From NCBI RefSeq assembly GCF_000003195.3, contig NC_012878.2, positions 11,539,144-11,603,143 of the forward strand: DNA of 64,000 nucleotides. Direction: 5' to 3'. The notes beneath the pieces were generated by a model, which ran no database searches, had not been told where the DNA came from, and saw only the letters and a program-made list of their open reading frames with translations. Position numbers and translations under genes: made by a program. The stretch is from Sorghum bicolor. Its lineage: Eukaryota > Streptophyta > Magnoliopsida > Poales > Poaceae. This document shows positions 22,048 through 36,341 of this stretch, in pieces (positions within the stretch are counted from its first letter, which is position 1; each line of letters begins with the position of its first letter).

Positions 22048-25000
22048 TGTCACGGAACCGTCCAAATTATAAGAGCACAAGTACAAAAACAATCACCGAA
22101 GCGATCAATTTATCATACTTGAGCCCATATAACTCCGGTAGTCCAACAAAATCACGAGGGATTTCAAACCAACCAACATACAAGCCAAGATCGTAGTGAT
22201 TCAACATAACAAGTCACACGTTACATGCATTTCACAAGTAGTTCAAGTATATCGGAGTTTGATAAGGTTATTACAACTCAAGTTTACAAATAGCGGAAGC
22301 AAAGTAATTTGAAACCAATATCACTTTTATTTCAAATACATGCCAGTACCATGGTCCATTCCAACAAAAGCATCATAGATGAGGTAAGTAGGAAGGATCA
22401 TGCCCATGATCTTACTCCTTCCCTAAAGCAGGAGTCATCCAAATCTTGCAGTAGCTATGATACATCACAACCTGCAACAAGTGGGAATAAACCCTGAGTA
22501 CGAGAATGTACTCAGCTAGACTTACCCGTCATAAACCAGAAATAAATGACACCAAGGAGTATGCAAGGCTGATATATAAGTGGAGCTTGTTGGACAACAT
22601 TTTGCATAAAAAGCTTAAGTATAAATAGTTAAACCTTTCTTATTTAGCATCCATTTAATTCTCATTAACCTATCAACTAGATTAGCACCTGTACTATAGC
22701 AATCACTTGATTAATATCAATCAATAATAACCATATCAGGTTTATCAAGGCCGTGATCATCATCATCATCATAGAACCATTAAGTTATTTAGTGAATGCT
22801 ACGTTTGCCGCTGCTCTGTCAAGTTCTCACTATCCGGGAGAGACGGCGATTCGAATCGATTCCTATCCAGCTGGAGGGGTATTCCTAGCACTCACCCAAG
22901 CATCCCCCGTCGGAGAGCCAACGGGTCACCTTTGGTACGACTCGGGAATCGCGGTTCCGATCAGCGCCGCACTCCCAGGGCTACCACTCTGCCAGGGAGG
23001 TCAGGAATTTTAACTCACCTGCCTTTGGACTTACGCCAATGGTCCCCCGCACACCGCACTTCCTCCGGTAGTGCGCACTTTATACTTGCCGGTCTTCCGG
23101 CCTGAGTCATACTACTAGGCTTCGCGGTCGGAACGAGTTATCCGGCCAACTAAGTGTTAGGCATGCGTTCAACATGACAAGAGGACGTACAACGATCGGT
23201 CCTTAACCGACACAGACGGGGATAGATCCGCACCCAAGACCTCCATGCCTTGTTGCGTCACTATCATCATCCCGCCCGGTCTCCTTTCATATTATTAACA
23301 CATGGTTCTTTTCCACGATAGCAAATATAGCCAACCGTGATCCGGAATCCACCTATATCCTGTAGGTGACAGGAAATCACCTAGCTTCTACCGAGCTAAG
23401 CATGGCTAAGCATAGACATGATCCTAACTAATTAGGATTCAGGTTATATATATACTGGACAAGGAAGGGTATATATATGCAGCAAGAGTTTCATCCAACT
23501 CCTATACTTAATGCAACAATACATATATAACATATATATACTCATTCACTTTCAAAAGTAGGAGGCTTATAATGCTCCGGGGCTTGCCTGGAATGTGACA
23601 CCGAGTCAGATTAGTTAGCTTGCGCCATCTTGACGGCATCCAAGTTCACAACACTTGTGTAGTCCTCCCATCATCCCGATAGGTCCACCGTCATGCCCTT
23701 CACGTGGTTCATCTAGCGTACCTAAATGACATGCAAGATGCAAGTGCATGAACACATGTTTCATAGGATCACATAACACTAATTAACACCACCAAGACAT
23801 GAGTCACTTAAAACCACACACAATGTAAGTTAATCAAGCATTCATGCATTTTTAGCAATTCTGGACATACATGCAACAGTTGAGTAAATAAATCATAACC
23901 AGAGTTCTACAGACCCAAAATCCATGCAACAAGACATTATGGAAAGCTTATAAAATTATATACAATTCATATTTAATCATCTTAGCATGATTAGAAAGTT
24001 ACCTAAGTCAAACATACATATTTACAGAATCTGGTCCAGGAATTCCAGAGATCAAGCATTTTGACAGATAAACTTAATACCCTTATAACTCAGAAACCAT
24101 TTGTCCAAATGATATGAAACTCTAACAAAAGCTATATGAAAGAGTTATCTACAACTTTTGTATAGACAAGTTTCACAGCAAACATAATTTATACTATGAA
24201 ATTCATTGCACAATCAGGACTGCTCATGTTGCCCCAAACAGTAGGGTACAATTATAGGTGGAAAACTGATAGACACTTTAAACAAGCATAACTGGAGTTG
24301 TAGACCTCCAACAAACATGATTATTAACTTTGTAGAAAGCTTATAAAGTTACCTACAACTTTATTATTATCATCTTAAGATGATTTCATAGTTAACAAGG
24401 TCAATTAACCCCATGAAGACATCTCTGTCCAAAGCATAGACAAGACCTGTCATGCCACATTAAACAGTTATAACATCATTTTCACATGTCCACAAATTAT
24501 GATTATGGACTCTCTAGAAATCTTACTAAATTGTGAACAACTTTGTTATAAACATCAAGAGCTCATTCGATCACAAAATATCACACATAGCAATATACCA
24601 AGCAAACAACTATAAAAGCAATCTATCATTTTTAGGACAGCCCACAACAGCTTCTTGTTTAAATCATAACTGGAGTTACATAACTCCAAAAGACATGCAA
24701 GAAGACATTCTGGAAAGCTTAAGAATTTATATACATTTGATATTTAGACATCAAAGCATAATTCTCAACTTAAGCTGGTCGAAATATTAGGATTACTGAA
24801 TCAGGTCCTAACAGGACAGAGAGCAACCATTTCTAAAACCCAACTTTAAACAGCAATAACATACAAACCACATAACCAATTACCACCAAATTTTAACAGC
24901 AGCTAGATAGGTGAATTATCTACAACGTTGCTATAAACAAGATTCCCAGAAGACATCATTTACCTATTGTAATCCAAACAGTTCCACAAACTGTCCAGAA

Positions 25001-26725
25001 ACAACAATTGCAAACAATTAATTATTAACTTATGTTTCAAACATGCTTTTGAGCAAAACCATTGTAACCAACAGTTTGCATAAATCTAAAGAACACCAGA
25101 AAACATAGTGGACACTCCTAAATAAACTCTTTTTATGCCATTTGAATAATCATAGCAACCTCTATTAAAAGACAAATTGCTATGCAAGAAAACATGTGAG
25201 AGCAAGATAAAACTAAAGATCACCATGTTCGGTAAACACATTGCTATGTTAGTATTTCTCAGGCCACAATATCACCATAATATGGCAACGAAACCATACT
25301 TCATCCCTTTTTGCATATAAGAAATACACTCCAGTGAGGGTATGCACATAGCTAACATTATGCAATTGCAAAACCTGAAAGTTTAGGACAGCAGTAGTAC
25401 AATCACTTAGGGAAAACATATAGGGAGATAAAGGCTATGACAAATTATGTTCTTTAGCATTTTAGAAAGTCTAGGAAATTCTCTATAGATTTCTAATTAT
25501 AGCATAGGCCTGATTCCTAGGTAGACAAGATTGAAGACAAACACAAACAAGCACCACTGCACAACTAGGACAGAAAACTGATATAAACTTCAGAAATACA
25601 TAACTGGAGTTCAAACTAACCAAAACTATTGTTCTTTAACAATTTGGAAAGCTCAAGAAAAACACTACAATTTCCTAGTTATCAGCAAAATCTAATTTCG
25701 AACTAACATGGTCGAAAACACACCAAACTTCAGATCTGTACAGCATGCAGTTCAAAACTGACAGCAAACTTTGAAAATTCATAACTCTCAAACCTGATGG
25801 GATAAAATCATGATATTTCACGAGCTAGTAGATCTGAAGGTCCTCTACAACTTTGTAGTTGACGAAAACACCTATTTCATCTTCTAAGTTGCCTTGATTT
25901 CTTCCCCAAGAAAATCTGCAGAAACTGTCAGTCTGAAATCCGAGGAACAACATTCCAACAACTTTTCTCCCTCACTAATCCACTTATTCCCAGGCCAAAC
26001 TCTACCTAAACACTAAACTCATTCAGTGAAGGGCGAAATCCAACTCACCATGGTCACCCACAAACCCTAGGGAAGCAGGAAGAGGTGGGGAAGACCAATC
26101 TTCATGGAAGACCATTGGACACTGGAGCAGGGTTGCTGCTTTCTGCAGTAAAGGGAGGGGGAGATGGGGAAGATGGAGATGGGCTTTTGGGATGTGCTCA
26201 CCACGGTCTTGGGATGCTCCAGTAGGAGTAGTTCAGCCAGGAACACAGCAAGGAAGGAGATCGAGATGGGGACTCCTCCATGGCTTAAGCTTGAAGAAGA
26301 TGAAGCTTGGGGCTGTCTTCACCATCTTTGGCAAGGCTGAGGGCGTGGGGAGCAGCAGCTCATCACTGGTGTCATCCTCCAGCAAGGGCTGGGCGTCCTC
26401 CTCCTTCTTCTCCTCTCCTCTTCTTCTTCTCCTCTCCTCTCCTTTTCCTCTCTCCCTCTGTTTCCTGGTGCTTGGCGTTGGGACAAATGGGGGATTGAGA
26501 GAGGGAGTGTGGAGGGCTGGGGTATATATATATGTGTGATATGTGCTGACATGTGGACCCAGAGCAAGTGTATATGGGTCTATATGTAAGCAAAAATGTA
26601 TTATCCAAGTTTAAATTGGGGCTTACTTTCATGGATTAACCTTAACATGATCATCACCACTTATCATGACATGTTTGAGCTCAAAACCTAAAGTCCAACT
26701 CGTGGCAAACACCTGGGGTGTTACA
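22048..26725 (-). repeat. L element left LTR (3' LTR)
   Basis: 4678 bp, nearly identical to 30589-35268: about ten substitutions and a few single-base or dinucleotide indels by eye, near 0.2 percent. A pyrimidine-rich block lies at 26395-26455. The open frames inside are short and are not accepted as genes. Confidence 0.88.
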
Positions 26726-26738
26726 ACCCTCCCCCCTT
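26726..26738 (-). other. L element polypurine tract
   Basis: Minus-strand AAGGGGGGAGGGT directly abuts the TGTAAC start of the 3' LTR. A second copy is at 35269-35281, outside the right LTR. Confidence 0.85.
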
Positions 26739-29700
26739 AAAAGAATCTTGTCCCGAGATTCAGGACAAAAGACTTCCAAGGGTAGAGAAGCAATGTCATG
26801 CAATTCCCAACCTCAACGATAGCATTCGAACATCAGAGAAGCTAAGTTGGACCAAAAGTTTTTTTTTGATACTTACTTTTCCCAGTAAGCTTTGGTCCGA
26901 AGATGAAGCATTGTTACTTTGGGAGGAATCCAAGAAAGCACTATCTTGTGCACTTTGTTCTCAAAGTATGAAGGGTGGTTCAGAGCATAAGGGGCTACCT
27001 GTATCATCAGTCTCTTTAGTGAAACTAATGCAAACCATAAGAACCTTGCACCAAGTCACAAGCTTCTAAGGGTTGCTCATTATAGAGGTTCCAGGCTCAT
27101 TCACAACATTTGAAAAGTAGTCTTCTACCAAAATGGTTGGAGTACAACTTTCCAAGCATGCAGTTCTCTTTCTCTGATGACAAAATTGTACTTAGCAACC
27201 TGGTTAAGAGAACGATGAATGTGATAGCTGACTTTGTGGGTTCAACACATTCCATGATCATTTACTTCAAGGGGATCCTTGTATGCAAACAACAAAAGTT
27301 ATTTGGGTGGAATCAGGTGCAACGTCTTAGGTAACACATAGAAGGTACCCAAGGCATGTAGGAATTGGATAACCACTACTGATGAAGGATGATTGCGTGA
27401 GCTAGAGGTCTCCAACAGTTGCAAGTATTCAACCAATTACCACTCAATTCTACATGAAACTTGATAAAAATTCAGATCCATGAGTCTTCTAATCTCTGAC
27501 CGAAATTCAGCTCAAAAAGGCAACATTTGCGTAAGCAGAACATGTACATACTAACTTGTTCGGTGCTGCAATGGCAGTGTTCTGGACTGACAAGACATCT
27601 CTCAACTCCATGTTTAATTCACTAATTGATAAAACATATCCGTCGTGGCTGTCACTCCATCATTACTTTCCTTGAGATTAGCCTTGCTACTAGCAACCAT
27701 ACAATTGCCTCTCAGCCCAATATTTTCCAAAGCTTCACACTTAACCACAACAATTACAGTTGATACTCAACAATTGGTAACCTTCAAAGCTAGGAGATAA
27801 GGATTCATGCCAAAGATGGTTGACTTTAGTTGTATGACTGTGATGCACATAAAGATCAAGACTTAGGAAAACTAGGTCATATGCACAATGGTGATGATCG
27901 ATGATTGTTTAACAGATAGCTTGTCCAACATGAAGTGTTGGGTGTCCTTTTGGTTCGATAAGGATGACTCATGGTGTTCACTTAATGCTCATCGTCATTG
28001 TAGGGATAGTGAAATACTGTCACTTGTCTACCATCTCTTGCAGTCTGTTAATTTTTATGTCAGTGACTTGTTCTTTAAAGGTTAACCTCTAGTTTACTTC
28101 AAAAGAATGTCCTATGACATCTGGTTGGACATAGGGAAATTTCGATATGATATGGTGAGATTATCAAGGAAAGGTCACAAGAAAACATTTCATTGGTATA
28201 ATTCCATAATGGATCATGACTAGAAACCTCGATACCAGCGCGTGCCGAGCAGCACATCCTTGTGTCGGCCGCCCACAAGAGGCTCTTGGTTTCGTCGCGG
28301 CACCGTTATCTACTACTCATGAGACCATTATTGATCATACACTCAATGAAAAATTTCATGTGGCACAAAAGTTAGTTGTATGAACAAGCATTGTGCAAAG
28401 GAGGGATAGCAAAGCAAAGGTAGTCACAAGGTTTGGAGTCAACATGGAAGTGACCTGAAGATCCAAAACACAACACAGGAGAACATATCTTACTTGTCGA
28501 AGACAACTGATCATGGATCTTGCTTTAATTTCCACAAAATCATTGTGTTAACCAAGATAGTTACCAGATAAATGATTAACATGAGATCATGACTGATAAT
28601 ATTTAAGATTATGGAGAATTGGAGGTTCAATAAACGAGATTCAAGAGACCAAGCTGATACTTAGATTAGGGCTTCATCAACACAGCAGCAACATGATCTG
28701 TTATGAAAAGATTATGAGGCTCATGCAACAACTGATAAGCATTGCACTAGATCAACTGTAGGACAAGGAACCAAGTGGTGTGAGAGGATTCTTGGGGTAT
28801 GGTTTTCGCACACAGAAGCAAGACACCCAAGACTTAAGCAAGCATGTGAGAACATCAATGAAATTATCTCCAGCAACCATTACTATAAGAAAAGGTGGTA
28901 GATAGTAAACAGAACATGATGGTAATGTGTTGTTATCCTTTATTGAGTAGGTGCATACTCTTCTTCAGTCGAGAAGATAAATCTCACTTATGTCCAAAAA
29001 GGCTAGCCATCTCAAACATGTGCATCATGTTGACGGATGGCACAGATTGACCAATACATAAGCAAGCCATTGAGATAGATCAAAGGGTAACCCAGTTAAT
29101 TGGGCAGCAAGCACAAGAGCAGAAGAATGTTCTTTAGAAAGATACTCAATGAGATGATTACAGTTAGGATAGAACATGAATATGGTGTACCCCACTAACT
29201 GTGAGCATACCTCCTTCTACATGCACGTGTGCATGTGGTTCAAGGATTTAGGGAATAATGACATTGATGCATAACCAATGTAGTAGGTTGCATGATTAAG
29301 AATGATTGGCATCATGATATGAGATTCATGATTTGATAGATAACCATTATGCAACCCAACATCTGGTTCTTAGGACAAGGATCATGATACGAGATTGTAC
29401 CACAAAGTTGGTAGATATGATCATGTCTTTAGGAACAGGATGATTTTTTTAGTAGCAAAGGGTCCAAAAGAATTTGGGCAAAGCTCAAACCAGGACATAT
29501 CATGGGCAAAAGTTGATATTCAAGAGAACCCAACGAGGTTTGGTTAGGTACAGATGCATAAGCTCATGTGTTCTAAGCAAGAAGGTGTCCTTGAGGGAAC
29601 TTATGAGATAAGCACAATGATAAGGCTTGATGACAACTCTTGGTCTCACCGAGGACAAGAGGTTAGACAACTTGTGCTGCAACCACACCTAGAAAGCAAG

Positions 29701-30564
29701 GCAACCACACATAAAAAGAACTACTGTGTAGGTAACTAAAAGGAAGAACCTAACACCAAGCATAGCTACTCAAGCAACATACAGCAAGGCATTTTATCTA
29801 ATTTTACACAAGCAAAGTGACATCATATTAATTCACAAGTTACTTATTGTTAGAACAAGGGTGACAAGAGCAAAGTTATGCATAGGGCAATCAATCATGA
29901 TGATGCATGCTTCGTCCTATTCGTCCTCACAAAATTACCAGCCTAAGGTGGTAATCACGTTCTATATCGGTGGCATAATACGCACACTCTCGATATATAG
30001 CTAGTCGTTAGCTACAAACAATCTACGCATTCGTGGTTAGCGTACCTGCAGAAAATTTCATTTCAGCCCAACCCAACAATGATATAAGTGCATGAAATGA
30101 AACACTAGACTCCAGGTTGAAAGCTAAATGCTCCCACAACTCACACTTACCTGAGCGTAGGTGCGACGTTGCAAAATTTGAATCTATCAACATATATGGC
30201 TAATTCATATATGAGGGCTACCTCTACCATTTGACCACAGGGTAGCATAGTGCGGTCATCATACATACATACCTTGGCCTGGGCGTAGATGTAAATTGAT
30301 CCATACATTACCACTCAAATGAATGGCATCCATACAATAGCACGCCGTATGGACGACGAAATAAAAATTGCAGTAAGTAAATCCCCCCATAGTTAGTACT
30401 TAACTAAGCCACCTAAAGGTCCTTAGTTGGGCATAGAGGAATGACCACTGGCATACTTAGATTAAAAGTTCAGATTTGAACACACCTATATATAGCTATA
30501 AGTTGTCAAAACTGATTTTTATAAAGAAAAGCTTTGTTTTAAATACACATGTGACATGTTTACT
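26739..30564 (-). other. L element internal region, no coding frame recognised
   Basis: No gag, protease, reverse transcriptase or integrase motif was found on either strand. The longest frames are under 80 codons. A small GC-rich patch is at 28225-28310. Either the region is a non-coding LARD interior or it is coding sequence decayed beyond recognition; the near-identity of the LTRs favours the first. Confidence 0.65.
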
Positions 30565-30585
30565 GTTGAACCTTGCTCCGACTAT
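30565..30585 (-). other. L element putative primer binding site
   Basis: Next to the end of the right LTR the minus strand reads GTCGGAGCAAGGTTCAAC. This partly resembles the initiator-Met tRNA site (TGGTATCAGAGC...) of chromoviruses but has mismatches. Confidence 0.45.
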
Positions 30586-30588
30586 ATA

Positions 30589-33500
30589 TGTCACGGAACC
30601 GTCCAAATTATAAGAGCACAAGTACAAAAACAATCACCGAAGCGATCAATTTATCATACTTGAGCCCATATAACTCCGGTAGTCCAACAAAATCACGAGG
30701 GATTTCAAACCAACCAACATACAAGCCAAGATCGTAGTGATTCAACATAACAAGTCACACGTTACATGCATTTCACAAGTAGTTCAAGTATATCGGAGTT
30801 TGATAAGGTTATTACAACTCAAGTTTACAATAGCGGAAGCAAAGTAATTTGAAACCAATATCACTTTTATTTCAAATACATGCCAGTACCATGGTCCATT
30901 CCAACAAAAGCATCATAGATGAGGTAAGTAGGAAGGATCATGCCCATGATCTTACTCCTTCCCTAAAGCAGGAGTCATCCAAATCTTGCAGTAGCTATGA
31001 TACATCACAACCTGCAACAAGTGGGAATAAACCCTGAGTACGAGAATGTACTCAGCTAGACTTACCCGTCATAAACCAGAAATAAATGACACCAAGGAGT
31101 ATGCAAGGCTGATATATAAGTGGAGCTTGTTGGACAACATTTTGCATAAAAAGCTTAAGTATAAATAGTGAAACCTTTCTTATTTAGCATCCATTTAATT
31201 CTCATTAACCTATCCACTAGATTAGCACCTGTACTATAGCAATCACTTGATTAATATCAATCAATAATAACCATATCAGGTTTATCAAGGCCGTGATCAT
31301 CATCATCATCATAGAACCATTAAGTTATTTAGTGAATGCTACGTTTGCCGCTGCTCTGTCAAGTTCTCACTATCCGGGAGAGACGGCGATTCGAATCGAT
31401 TCCTATCCAGCTGGAGGGGTATTCCTAGCACTCACCCAAGCATCCCCCGTCGGAGAGCCAACGGGTCACCTTTGGTACGACTCGGGAATCGCGGTTTCGA
31501 TCAGCGCCGCACTCCCAGGGCTACCACTCTGCCAGGGAGGTCAGGAATTTTAACTCACCTGCCTTTGGACTTACGCCAATGGTCCCCCGCACACCGCACT
31601 TCCTCCGGTAGTGCGCACTTTATACTTGCCGGTCTTCCGGCCTGAGTCATACTACTAGGCTTCGCGGTCGGAACGAGTTATCCGGCCAACTAAGTGTTAG
31701 GCATGCGTTCAACATGACAAGAGGACGTACAACGATCGGTCCTTAACCGACACAGACGGGGATAGATCCGCACCCAAGACCTCCATGCCTTGTTGCGTCA
31801 CTATCATCATCCCGCCCGGTCTCCTTTCATATTATTAACACATGGTTCTTTTCCACGATAGCAAATATAGCCAACCGTGATCCGGAATCCACCTATATCC
31901 TGTAGGTGACAGGAAATCACCTAGCTTCTACCGAGCTAAGCATGGCTAAGCATAGACATGATCCTAACTAATTAGGATTCAGGTTATATATATACTGGAC
32001 AAGGAAGGGTATATATATGCAGCAAGAGTTTCATCCAACTCCTATACTTAATGCAACAATACATATATAACATATATATACTCATTCACTTTTAAAAGTA
32101 GGAGGCTTATAATGCTCCGGGGCTTGCCTGGAATGTGACACCGAGTCAGATTAGTTAGCTTGCGCCATCTTGACGGCATCCAAGTTCACAACACTTGTGT
32201 AGTCCTCCCATCATCCCGATAGGTCCACCGTCATGCCCTTCACGTGGTTCATCTAGCGTACCTAAATGACATGCAAGATGCAAGTGCATGAACACATGTT
32301 TCATAGGATCACATAACACTAATTAACACCACCAAGACATGAGTCACTTAAAACCACACACAATGTAAGTTAATCAAGCATTCATGCATTTTTAGCAATT
32401 CTGGACATACATGCAACAGTTGAGTAAATAAATCATAACCAGAGTTCTACAGACCCAAAATCCATGCAACAAGACATTATGGAAAGCTTATAAAATTATA
32501 TGCAATTCATATTTAATCATCTTAGCATGATTAGAAAGTTACCTAAGTCAAACATACATATTTACAGAATCTGGTCCAGGAATTCCAGAGATCAAGCATT
32601 TTGACAGATAAAATTAATACCCTTATAACTCAAAAACCATTTGTCCAAATGATATGAAACTCTAACAAAAGCTATATGAAAGAGTTATCTACAACTTTTG
32701 TATAGACAAGTTTCACAGCAAACATAATTTATACTATGAAATTCATTGCACAATCAGGACTGCTCATGTTGCCCCAAACAGTAGGGTACAATTATAGGTG
32801 GAAAACTGATAGACACTTTAAACAAGCATAACTGGAGTTGTAGACCTCCAACAAACATGATTATTAACTTCGTAGAAAGCTTATAAAGTTACCTACAACT
32901 TTATTATTATCATCTTAAGATGATTTCATAGTTAACAAGGTCAATTAACCCCATGAAGACATCTCTGTCCAAAGCATAGACAAGACCTGTCATGCCACAT
33001 TAAACAGTTATAACATCATTTTCACATGTCCACAAATTATGATTATGGACTCTCTAGAAATCTTACTAAATTGTGAACAACTTTGTTATAAACATCAAGA
33101 GCTCATTCGATCACAAAATATCACACATAGCAATATACCAAGCAAACAACTATAAAAGCAATCTATCATTTTTAGGACAGCCCACAACAGCTTCTTGTTT
33201 AAATCATAACTGGAGTTACATAACTCCAAAAGACATGCAAGAAGACATTCTGGAAAGCTTAAGAATTTATATACATTTGATATTTAGACATCAAAGCATA
33301 ATTCTCAACTTAAGCTGGTCGAAATATTAGGATTACTGAATCAGGTCCTAACAGGACAGAGAGCAACCATTTCTAAAACCCAACTTTAAACAGCAATAAC
33401 ATACAAACCACATAACCAATTACCACCAAATTTTAACAGCAGCTAGATAGGTGAATTATCTACAACGTTGCTATAAACAAGATTCCCAGAAGACATCATT

Positions 33501-35268
33501 TACCTATTGTAATCCAAACAGTTCCACAAACTGTCCAGAAACAACAATTGCAAACAATTAATTATTAACTTATGTTTCAAACATGCTTTTGAGCAAAACC
33601 ATTGTTACCAACAGTTTGCATAAATCTAAAGAACACCAGAAAACATAGTGGACACTCCTAAATAAACTCTTTTTATGCCATTTGAATAATCATAGCAACC
33701 TCTATTAAAAGACAAATTGCTATGCAAGAAAACATGTGAGAGCAAGATAAAACTAAAGATCACCATGTTCGGTAAACACATTGCTATGTTAGTATTTCTC
33801 AGGCCACAATATCACCATAATATGGCAACGAAACCATACTTCATCCCTTTTTGCATATAAGAAATACACTCCAGTGAGGGTATGCACATAGCTAACATTA
33901 TGCAATTGCAAAACCTGAAAGTTTAGGACAGCAGTAGTACAATCACTTAGGGAAAACATATAGGGAGATAAAGGCTATGACAAATTATGTTCTTTAGCAT
34001 TTTAGAAAGTCTAGGAAATTCTCTATAGATTTCTAATTATAGCATAGGCCTGATTCCTAGGTAGACAAGATTGAAGACAAACACAAACAAGCACGACTGC
34101 ACAACTAGGACAGAAAACTGATATAAACTTCAGAAATACATAACTGGAGTTCAAACTAACCAAAACTATTGTTCTTTAACAATTTGGAAAGCTCAAGAAA
34201 AACACTACAATTTCCTAGTTATCAGCAAAATCTAATTTCGAACTAACATGGTCGAAAACACACCAAACTTCAGATCTGTACAGCATGCAGTTCAAAACTG
34301 ACAGCAAACTTTGAAAATTCATAACTCTCAAACCTGATGGGATAAAATCATGATATTTCACGAGCTAGTAGATCTGAAGGTCCTCTACAACTTTGTAGTT
34401 GACGAAAACACCTATTTCATCTTCTAAGTTGCCTTGATTTCTTCCCCAAGAAAATCTGCAGAAACTGTCAGTCTGAAATCCGAGGAACAACATTCCAACA
34501 ACTTTTCTCCCTCACTAATCCACTTATTCCCATGGCCAAACTCTACCTAAACACTAAACTCATTCAGTGAAGGGCGAAATCCAACTCACCATGGTCACCC
34601 ACAAACCCTAGGGAAGCAGGAAGAGGTGGGGAAGACCAATCTTCATGGAAGACCATTGGACACTGGAGCAGGGTTGCTGCTTTCTGCAGTAAAGGGAGGG
34701 GGAGATGGGGAAGATGGAGATGGGCTTTTGGGATGTGCTCACCACGGTCTTGGGATGCTCCAGTAGGAGTAGTTCAGCCAGGAACACAGCAAGGAAGGAG
34801 ATCGAGATGGGGACTCCTCCATGGCTTAAGCTTGAAGAAGATGAAGCTTGGGGCTGTCTTCACCATCTTTGGCAAGGCTGAGGGCGTGGGGAGCAGCAGC
34901 TCATCACTGGTGTCATCCTCCAGCAAGGGCTGGGCGTCCTCCTCCTTCTTCTCCTCTCCTCTTCTTCTTCTCCTCTCCTCTCCTTTTCCTCTCTCCCTCT
35001 GTTTCCTGGTGCTTGGCGTTGGGACAAATGGGGGATTGAGAGAGGGAGTGTGGAGGGCTGGGGTATATATATATATGTGTGATATGTGCTGACATGTGGA
35101 CCCAGAGCAAGTGTATATGGGTCTATATGTAAGCAAAAATGTATTATCCAAGTTTAAATTGGGGCTTACTTTCATGGATTAACCTTAACATGATCATCAC
35201 CACTTATCATGACATGTTTGAGCTCAAAACCTAAAGTCCAACTCGTGGCAAACACCTGGGGTGTTACA
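30589..35268 (-). repeat. L element right LTR (5' LTR of the complete unit)
   Basis: 4680 bp. Same ends as the left LTR. It is followed outward not by host DNA but by a second polypurine tract and 3' internal sequence. Confidence 0.88.
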
Positions 35269-35523
35269 ACCCTCCCCCCTTAAAAGAATCTTGTCCCGAG
35301 ATTCAGGACAAAAGACTTCCAAGGGTAGAGAAGCAATGTCATGCAATTCCCAACCTCAACGATAGCATTCGAACATCAGAGAAGCTAAGTTGGACCAAAA
35401 GTTTTTTTTTTTTGATACTTACTTTTCCCAGTAAGCTTTGGTCCGAAGATGAAGCATTGTTACTTTGGGAGGAATACAAGAAAGCACTATCTTGTGCACT
35501 TTGTTCTCAAAGTATGAAGGGTG
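35269..35523 (-). repeat. Truncated extra copy of L 3' internal sequence
   Basis: Repeats 26726-26977 with few differences, including the poly-T run near 35402, and stops at AAGGGTG. The next base, 35524, is E3 sequence (AACCTCGAAAG) that corresponds to 41254 in internal 2. Confidence 0.88.
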
Positions 35524-36341
35524 AACCTCGAAAGAAAAGAAAAAGAGTGAGACGAGAGGTAAAAATGGACAAGTGTCCGACAGTAGAATTAGGGGTACAA
35601 GATACCCACCTGAGAGGAAAGAAAAAGAAAAAAAGAAGAGCATCTCATTCTCCTCACAAAATTTCAAAAAGCAAGGAAGGTATGTATCCCCTCAAAAGAG
35701 CAAAAGTAGAATTAGACTTTCACCATTGTTATCACCATCATCACCATAGACCATTCATTCGCCACACATGCACATCTTGATTTGACTTATTGATTTGTTT
35801 CTTTGGATCCATGGTTTGACTATGCAATAAATGTCTTGTAAGTATGTATATTTTATCTCCCACCTATGAGCTCCAGATATTAAAGCCTTATTAGAGTAGG
35901 GTGAGAGAGAAGGCAATGTCACTATGCCTTATACCACCAATACCACATATCTTGAGAGAAGGCATATACCATCACTGCCTTGGTAAGGATCCAGAAATAC
36001 CACAAAAGAGAGATTTGAGAGAATCATACAAGGAATCTCTGAGTTTTATTTTAAAATTTACAAAAACTCCAGAGCTATAGCTGATCAAGAATAAGAGACA
36101 TGGCACTTGACTAGACTGTTCTATCTTTTAACTACTCAAGACAGAAGTGACGGTTACAAGCCCCATGGTGAAAGTTAAAGTAAGTAAGTTTTAAGTCTTG
36201 ACAGTTTACTCTAACTCAGAGATGAGATCTTATTTAAAAAGCATGTGTACCGTCCATTTTTAAAGATATTGCAACAACTTCTGATCCATTAGTGAGTCTA
36301 TCCTTGCTTAGGGACGAGCAAGAGGAAAGCTTGGGGGAGTT
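35524..36341 (+). other. E3 internal 1, non-coding 3' region (second part) and polypurine tract
   Basis: Matches 41254-42056 of internal 2. No genes. It ends with AAGCTTGGGGGAGTT (36327-36341) directly before LTR b, the polypurine tract for plus-strand priming. Confidence 0.82.

Larger units (their letters stand above)
22048..35523 (-). mobile_element. L: LARD-like LTR element, truncated tandem, inserted in E3 internal 1
   Basis: Two 4.68-kb LTRs flank a 3.86-kb internal region without a pol frame. On the minus strand the LTR starts TGTAACACCC after AAGGGGGGAGGG and ends GGTTCCGTGACA. This is the polypurine-tract/LTR junction style of Tekay/Del chromoviruses. Beyond the right LTR a further 255 bp of internal sequence (35269-35523) repeats 26726-26977, so the structure was LTR-int-LTR-int before truncation. 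No target duplication exists, and 382 bp of host that internal 2 retains (40872-41253) are missing. Large LTRs with a non-coding interior fit the LARD class described in Triticeae; the class call is inferred. Confidence 0.8.

Noticed and set aside
22753..23013. 86-codon frame repeated at 31293
   Set aside because: Identical because it is in the duplicated LTR; no recognisable domain or promoter.
26192..26632. Ser-rich and Arg/Glu-rich frames in the L element LTR, repeated at 34733-35175
   Set aside because: They overlap on both strands of a pyrimidine-rich LTR segment and are not conserved as coding sequence (indels differ between the two LTRs).
22048..35268. Two independent solo LTR insertions instead of one L element
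   Set aside because: A polypurine tract and a primer-like site sit at the correct inner edges, and the right LTR is followed by 3' internal sequence, which solo LTRs would not have.
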